9,204 nt of DNA from JALWSI01 sp964569095 [NCBI: uncultured Aquificales bacterium] (GTDB lineage Bacteria; Thermosulfidibacterota; Thermosulfidibacteria; Thermosulfidibacterales). The stretch is taken from positions 1-9,204 of the forward strand of contig CAZMTB010000053.1 in assembly GCA_964569095.1 (NCBI GenBank), in the 5' to 3' direction. This document shows positions 6,916 to 9,204 of this stretch, one piece after another. Each line of letters starts with the position of its first letter. Position 1 is the first letter of the stretch. The translations under genes were made by a program, and so were the position numbers. The notes under the pieces were generated by a model. The model was not told the origin of the DNA, did not search any database, and saw nothing but the letters and a program-made list of their open reading frames with translations.

Positions 6916-7679
6916 CACAGCTCCTCCGTTCCAAGGTAGGCCTGAATCACCTTGGGATTAGTCTGTACCTCCTCGGGAGTCCCCTCTGCTATCTTCCTGC
7001 CAAACTCAAGCACCACCAACCTGTCAGAGAGATCCATCACCACCCCCATGTCGTGTTCGATCAAAACGATGGTTATCCCCCACTCGTCGTGAAGGTCCAA
7101 GATGAACCTTGCCATGTCCTCTCTCTCCTCCACGTTCATCCCCGCCATGGGCTCGTCCAGCAAGAGCAGCTTGGGCCTTATGGCAAGGGCCCGGGCAAGC
7201 TCCACCCTCTTCTGGAGGCCGTAGGGCAGGGTTCCCACCACCTTCTTTCGTATGGCCTCGATCTCCAGAAGGTCTATTATCTCTTCCTCTATCCACTTGC
7301 GGATGGCCATCTCTTCCCTGAAGGCCTTCCCGTAGTAGATACCCCCGGAGATAGGGCCAGACTTGAGGTGTATGTGGGCACCGAGCTTGATGTTGTCCAG
7401 AACGGTCATTCCCTTGAACAGCTCGATATTCTGAAACGTCCTGGCGATCCCAAGCTCGGCTATTCTGTGAGTGGGCACCTTGGTTATGTCTTGACCCATG
7501 AACTCGATGGTACCCCTCTGGGGTTTGTAGAAGCGGCTTATGCAGTTGAGAAGACTGGTTTTACCCGCTCCGTTGGGACCGATGATGGAGAAAATCTCGC
7601 CCTCTTTCACGTGCATGCTCACGTCGAAAAGGGCATTAACGGCTCCAAAGCTCAAAAACAGACCTTCAACCTTCAGCAA
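6915..7679 (-). CDS. livG: Branched-chain amino acid-type ABC transporter ATP-binding protein LivG
   Basis: A 254-residue ATPase, partner of LivF in the importer. Motifs are Walker A GPNGAGKT (34-41), a Q-loop FQN (82-84), a variant ABC signature LPYGLQKRVELARAL (151-165) instead of LSGGQ, Walker B LLLLDEP (171-177), D-loop MAGMN (178-182) and the switch His in IEHDMGVV (207-214). The long insert after the Q-loop (about 100-130) and IEHDM identify LivG rather than LivF. The start is a TTG at 7679. The frame has no other start codon between it and an upstream stop, and AAGGGAG (7688-7694) sits 8 nt upstream. It is the first gene of the liv operon, behind the promoter in the 113-nt gap after galT, and its stop overlaps the start of the acyl-CoA synthetase. 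Confidence 0.94.
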   Translation of the reverse strand: MLKVEGLFLSFGAVNALFDVSMHVKEGEIFSIIGPNGAGKTSLLNCISRFYKPQRGTIEFMGQDITKVPTHRIAELGIARTFQNIELFKGMTVLDNIKLGAHIHLKSGPISGGIYYGKAFREEMAIRKWIEEEIIDLLEIEAIRKKVVGTLPYGLQKRVELARALAIRPKLLLLDEPMAGMNVEEREDMARFILDLHDEWGITIVLIEHDMGVVMDLSDRLVVLEFGRKIAEGTPEEVQTNPKVIQAYLGTEEL

Positions 7680-7712
7680 TCCTATCTCTCCCTTCTCTCT
7701 TGGCCGTCCTTT

Positions 7713-7741
7713 CGTTTAGTAAAACCAAAACTATTTAAACG
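7713..7741. repeat. Small inverted repeat over the putative -10 of the liv operon promoter
   Basis: CGTTTA (7713-7718) and TAAACG (7736-7741) are perfect 6-bp inverted arms separated by 17 bases that contain the proposed -10 element. This geometry could be an operator for a repressor such as a TetR- or GntR-family regulator. The arms are short and AT-rich, so chance is a real alternative. Confidence 0.3.
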
Positions 7742-7756
7742 TCACCACAATGTCAA
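7728..7756 (-). promoter_or_regulatory. Putative sigma-70-type promoter for the liv/CoA-ligase operon
   Basis: On the minus strand a perfect TTGACA (7751-7756) is followed by a 17-bp spacer and TAGTTT (7728-7733), which matches the -10 consensus at T1, A2 and T6. It lies about 50-80 nt upstream of livG, inside the only AT-rich gap of the window. An A-rich tract (AATATAAAAAAAT, about 7770-7782) lies further upstream and could act as an UP-like element. I found no hairpin with a T-run on the minus strand ending galT, so some read-through from galT is possible. Confidence 0.55.
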
Positions 7757-7792
7757 CAGCCCAAAACCCGATTTTTTTATATTAGCATCCCA

Positions 7793-8830
7793 TCAGTCAA
7801 CCACTGTCACTGCCTTCCTCAGTATCTCGGCAGCCAGTTCGGGAGGGGTAGGATTGATGTAGAACCCTGATCCCCACTCGAATCCCGCTATGTGGGTAAG
7901 CCTTGGAATCAGCTCGATGTGCCAGTGAAAGTCGTACTTTATGGTTCCCCAGTATCCAGGCTTACCAGGCCGCTCAGATGTGACAGGACTCGTGTGTAAA
8001 ACGAAGTTATAAGGCGGGTCGTTGAGGGCACCCTTCACCCCCATCAACACGGCCTTCAGGGCCCGGGCAAGCCCCAAGAGCTCCTGGTCGTCCAACAGGG
8101 CAAAGTCGTGGCGGTGCCTCTTGGGAAAGAGCCACGTCTCAAAGGGAAAGCACGATGCGTAGGGAGCCCACACGAAGAACTGCTCCCAGTCGGCCACCAC
8201 CCGGTCTCCCAGGAGTTGCTCGTTCTTGATGATGTCACAAAATATGCACCTCTCCTTCCGGCCAAAGTGCTCCTTGGCGGCCATCAGCTCCTGTCTCACG
8301 ATGAAGGGCATCACAGGGGTGGCAATTATCTGGCTGTGGGAATGGGATAGAGACGCCCCGGCCTCGGCCCCGTGGTTCTTGAAGACCAGGATGTACCTGA
8401 TCCTCTGATCTCTCTGCAGGGCCCTTATCCTCTCCCGGTAGGCCAGAAGCACCAAGGCCACGTCCTCCACAGGAAGGTCTCCCAGGGAGAGCTCGTGGTG
8501 CGGTGTCTCGATCACAACCTCGTGGGCACCAACCCCTTCAACCCGGTCGAATAGCCCTATGCCCTCCCTCACCAGCTCAGCGTCGCCGCGCAGGGCGGGA
8601 AACCTGTTTGGAACCACCCTAACCTTCCAGCCCGGGGTGTTGGGCAGAGAGCCGTCCCTTCTAACCGCAAAAACCTCCTTGGGGGTCTTCTCCTCCTGGC
8701 CATAGCAGAAGGGACACACCTTGAGCCTCTTCTCCTCTTTGGGAACCTCAAAGTCTCCCGGCCTTCTCCCTCTCTCTGTGGCAATGATCACCCACCTGAA
8801 CCTCAAAGGATCCCATCTCAGCTCAGACAC
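7793..8830 (-). CDS. galT: Galactose-1-phosphate (hexose-1-phosphate) uridylyltransferase
   Basis: A 345-residue GalT of the HIT-related transferase superfamily. Family reaction: UDP-glucose + galactose 1-phosphate to glucose 1-phosphate + UDP-galactose in the Leloir pathway, via a uridylylated histidine. Visible features are the N-terminal ELRWDPLRFRWVIIATER (3-20), the first zinc pair CPFC (39-42), RVVPNRFPAL (71-80), the catalytic HSHSQ (163-167, with His165 in the nucleophile position) and a second Cys pair CIFC (195-198). The C-terminus has FHWHIELIPR (301-310) and GSGFYINPTPPE (320-331), normal for the family. The GTG at 8830 is the only sensible start: it has AGGGGG 5 nt upstream, and the next Met is far inside. 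The start overlaps the end of the GH57-like gene by 8 nt, so the two are co-translated. That partner suggests work on glucose 1-phosphate/UDP-sugars from glycogen. Related nucleotidyltransferases such as ADP-glucose phosphorylase cannot be excluded from sequence alone. Confidence 0.92.
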   Translation of the reverse strand: MSELRWDPLRFRWVIIATERGRRPGDFEVPKEEKRLKVCPFCYGQEEKTPKEVFAVRRDGSLPNTPGWKVRVVPNRFPALRGDAELVREGIGLFDRVEGVGAHEVVIETPHHELSLGDLPVEDVALVLLAYRERIRALQRDQRIRYILVFKNHGAEAGASLSHSHSQIIATPVMPFIVRQELMAAKEHFGRKERCIFCDIIKNEQLLGDRVVADWEQFFVWAPYASCFPFETWLFPKRHRHDFALLDDQELLGLARALKAVLMGVKGALNDPPYNFVLHTSPVTSERPGKPGYWGTIKYDFHWHIELIPRLTHIAGFEWGSGFYINPTPPELAAEILRKAVTVVD

Positions 8831-9204
8831 TGTTGCCCCCTTTCTCTCCAGTAAAGGACACCCTCAACGAGAACCTCCTCTCTCCCCTCTCCAGTGGTAT
8901 GGAGAATAGAAGGGTGTTGCCCTGGTAAACCCTGTCGAACCCCCTCTCGGACTTGGAGACGGAGGCGTTAGAGACCACCACGAGTCCCATCCTCTCTTCG
9001 AGCTCCAACTCCACATCCCCCTTCCACAGGGGATCCCTCAAAACCACCCTGTCGCACTCCCTCACCACCCCTCCTTTAAGCACCGGCAGGTGCCTCTCCC
9101 CCCTTGAACCCCGCACCCGAATCTCAGCAAATCGCTCCGAGGGAAGCAGAAGGTTAAGCTCAAAGGCAAAGGTGAGACGGGCAACCTCACCCCCGAGGCA
9201 GAGG
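8823..9204 (-). CDS. GH57-type alpha-amylase/4-alpha-glucanotransferase, C-terminal fragment cut by window edge
   Basis: The frame is open from base 9204 to a TGA ending at 8823, giving the last 126 residues; the N-terminus and catalytic barrel lie outside the window. The fragment contains a beta-rich region, RLTFAFELNLLLPS (about 9-22), and, at about 83-95, SKSERGFDRVYQG followed by a strand-rich end. The pattern ExNLLLPS, then S-x-SE-x-GF-(D/E)-R-x-YQG, matches the C-terminal beta-sandwich domain of GH57 alpha-amylases/4-alpha-glucanotransferases (DUF1926/AmyA-gluTrfs_C), as in Thermococcus enzymes. Such enzymes disproportionate or cut alpha-1,4-glucans and are most common in thermophiles. 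An in-frame GTG at 9116 is not the start, since homology extends upstream of it. It overlaps galT by 8 nt. Recognition is from memory of the motif, so the family is probable rather than certain. Confidence 0.72.
   Translation of the reverse strand, partial: LCLGGEVARLTFAFELNLLLPSERFAEIRVRGSRGERHLPVLKGGVVRECDRVVLRDPLWKGDVELELEERMGLVVVSNASVSKSERGFDRVYQGNTLLFSIPLERGERRFSLRVSFTGEKGGNSV

Noticed and set aside
7770-7785. T-run (ATTTTTTTATATT) on the plus strand as an intrinsic terminator
   Set aside because: No stem precedes it on the plus strand, and no plus-strand gene ends here. On the transcribed minus strand it is an A-tract, more likely part of the promoter region.
1-9204. CRISPR arrays, insertion sequences, tRNA or rRNA genes
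   Set aside because: I saw no regularly spaced repeats, transposase-like frames, terminal inverted repeats or RNA gene signatures. The window is almost filled by the listed coding genes.

Overview
All seven complete or partial genes that can be supported lie on the minus strand and are transcribed from the right edge toward the left edge. The gene content, abundant purine-rich GGAGG-type ribosome binding sites, and family-specific protein tails (LivM ending in WKLWPFSY, LivF ending in HYRRRKRWL) suggest a Gram-negative anaerobe of the Desulfobacterota (former Deltaproteobacteria) or a neighbouring thermophilic lineage. A GH57-type glucanotransferase tail at the right edge, next to a short GalT, fits a thermophile. 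The lineage is an inference from protein flavour; no marker gene is present.

Right part (about 7793-9204): the C-terminal end of a GH57-like alpha-amylase/4-alpha-glucanotransferase overlaps by 8 nt the GTG start of galT, a hexose-1-phosphate uridylyltransferase. The pair looks like the end of a carbohydrate/glycogen-metabolism operon. A 113-nt AT-rich gap follows (7680-7792). It holds a good sigma-70-like promoter (TTGACA, 17 bp, TAGTTT) and a small inverted repeat over the -10, so the next operon probably starts here.

Left part (1-7679): a tightly packed operon, in transcription order livG (ATPase), a 673-aa long-chain-type acyl-CoA synthetase, livH and livM (permeases), livK (periplasmic binding protein), livF (ATPase), and a phenylacetate-CoA-ligase-like gene that runs off the left edge. 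Gaps are -1, 10 and 12 nt through livM. There are then about 100 nt before livK, 68 nt containing a perfect 11-bp hairpin after livK, and 42 nt before the ligase. All five parts of a HAAT (LivFGHMK) importer are present, but two CoA ligases are co-transcribed with it. I infer that the transported substrate is a carboxylic acid (fatty, branched or aromatic) that is activated to a CoA thioester on entry, rather than leucine/isoleucine/valine used as such.

No RNA genes, mobile elements, CRISPR arrays or long repeats were seen. No gene-free stretch exceeds 300 bases. The most unusual features are the ligase-like protein, which lacks the canonical SSGTTG phosphate-binding loop, and the very strong inter-gene hairpin after livK. 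The overall operon is a recurrent type in anaerobes rather than a clearly new system.
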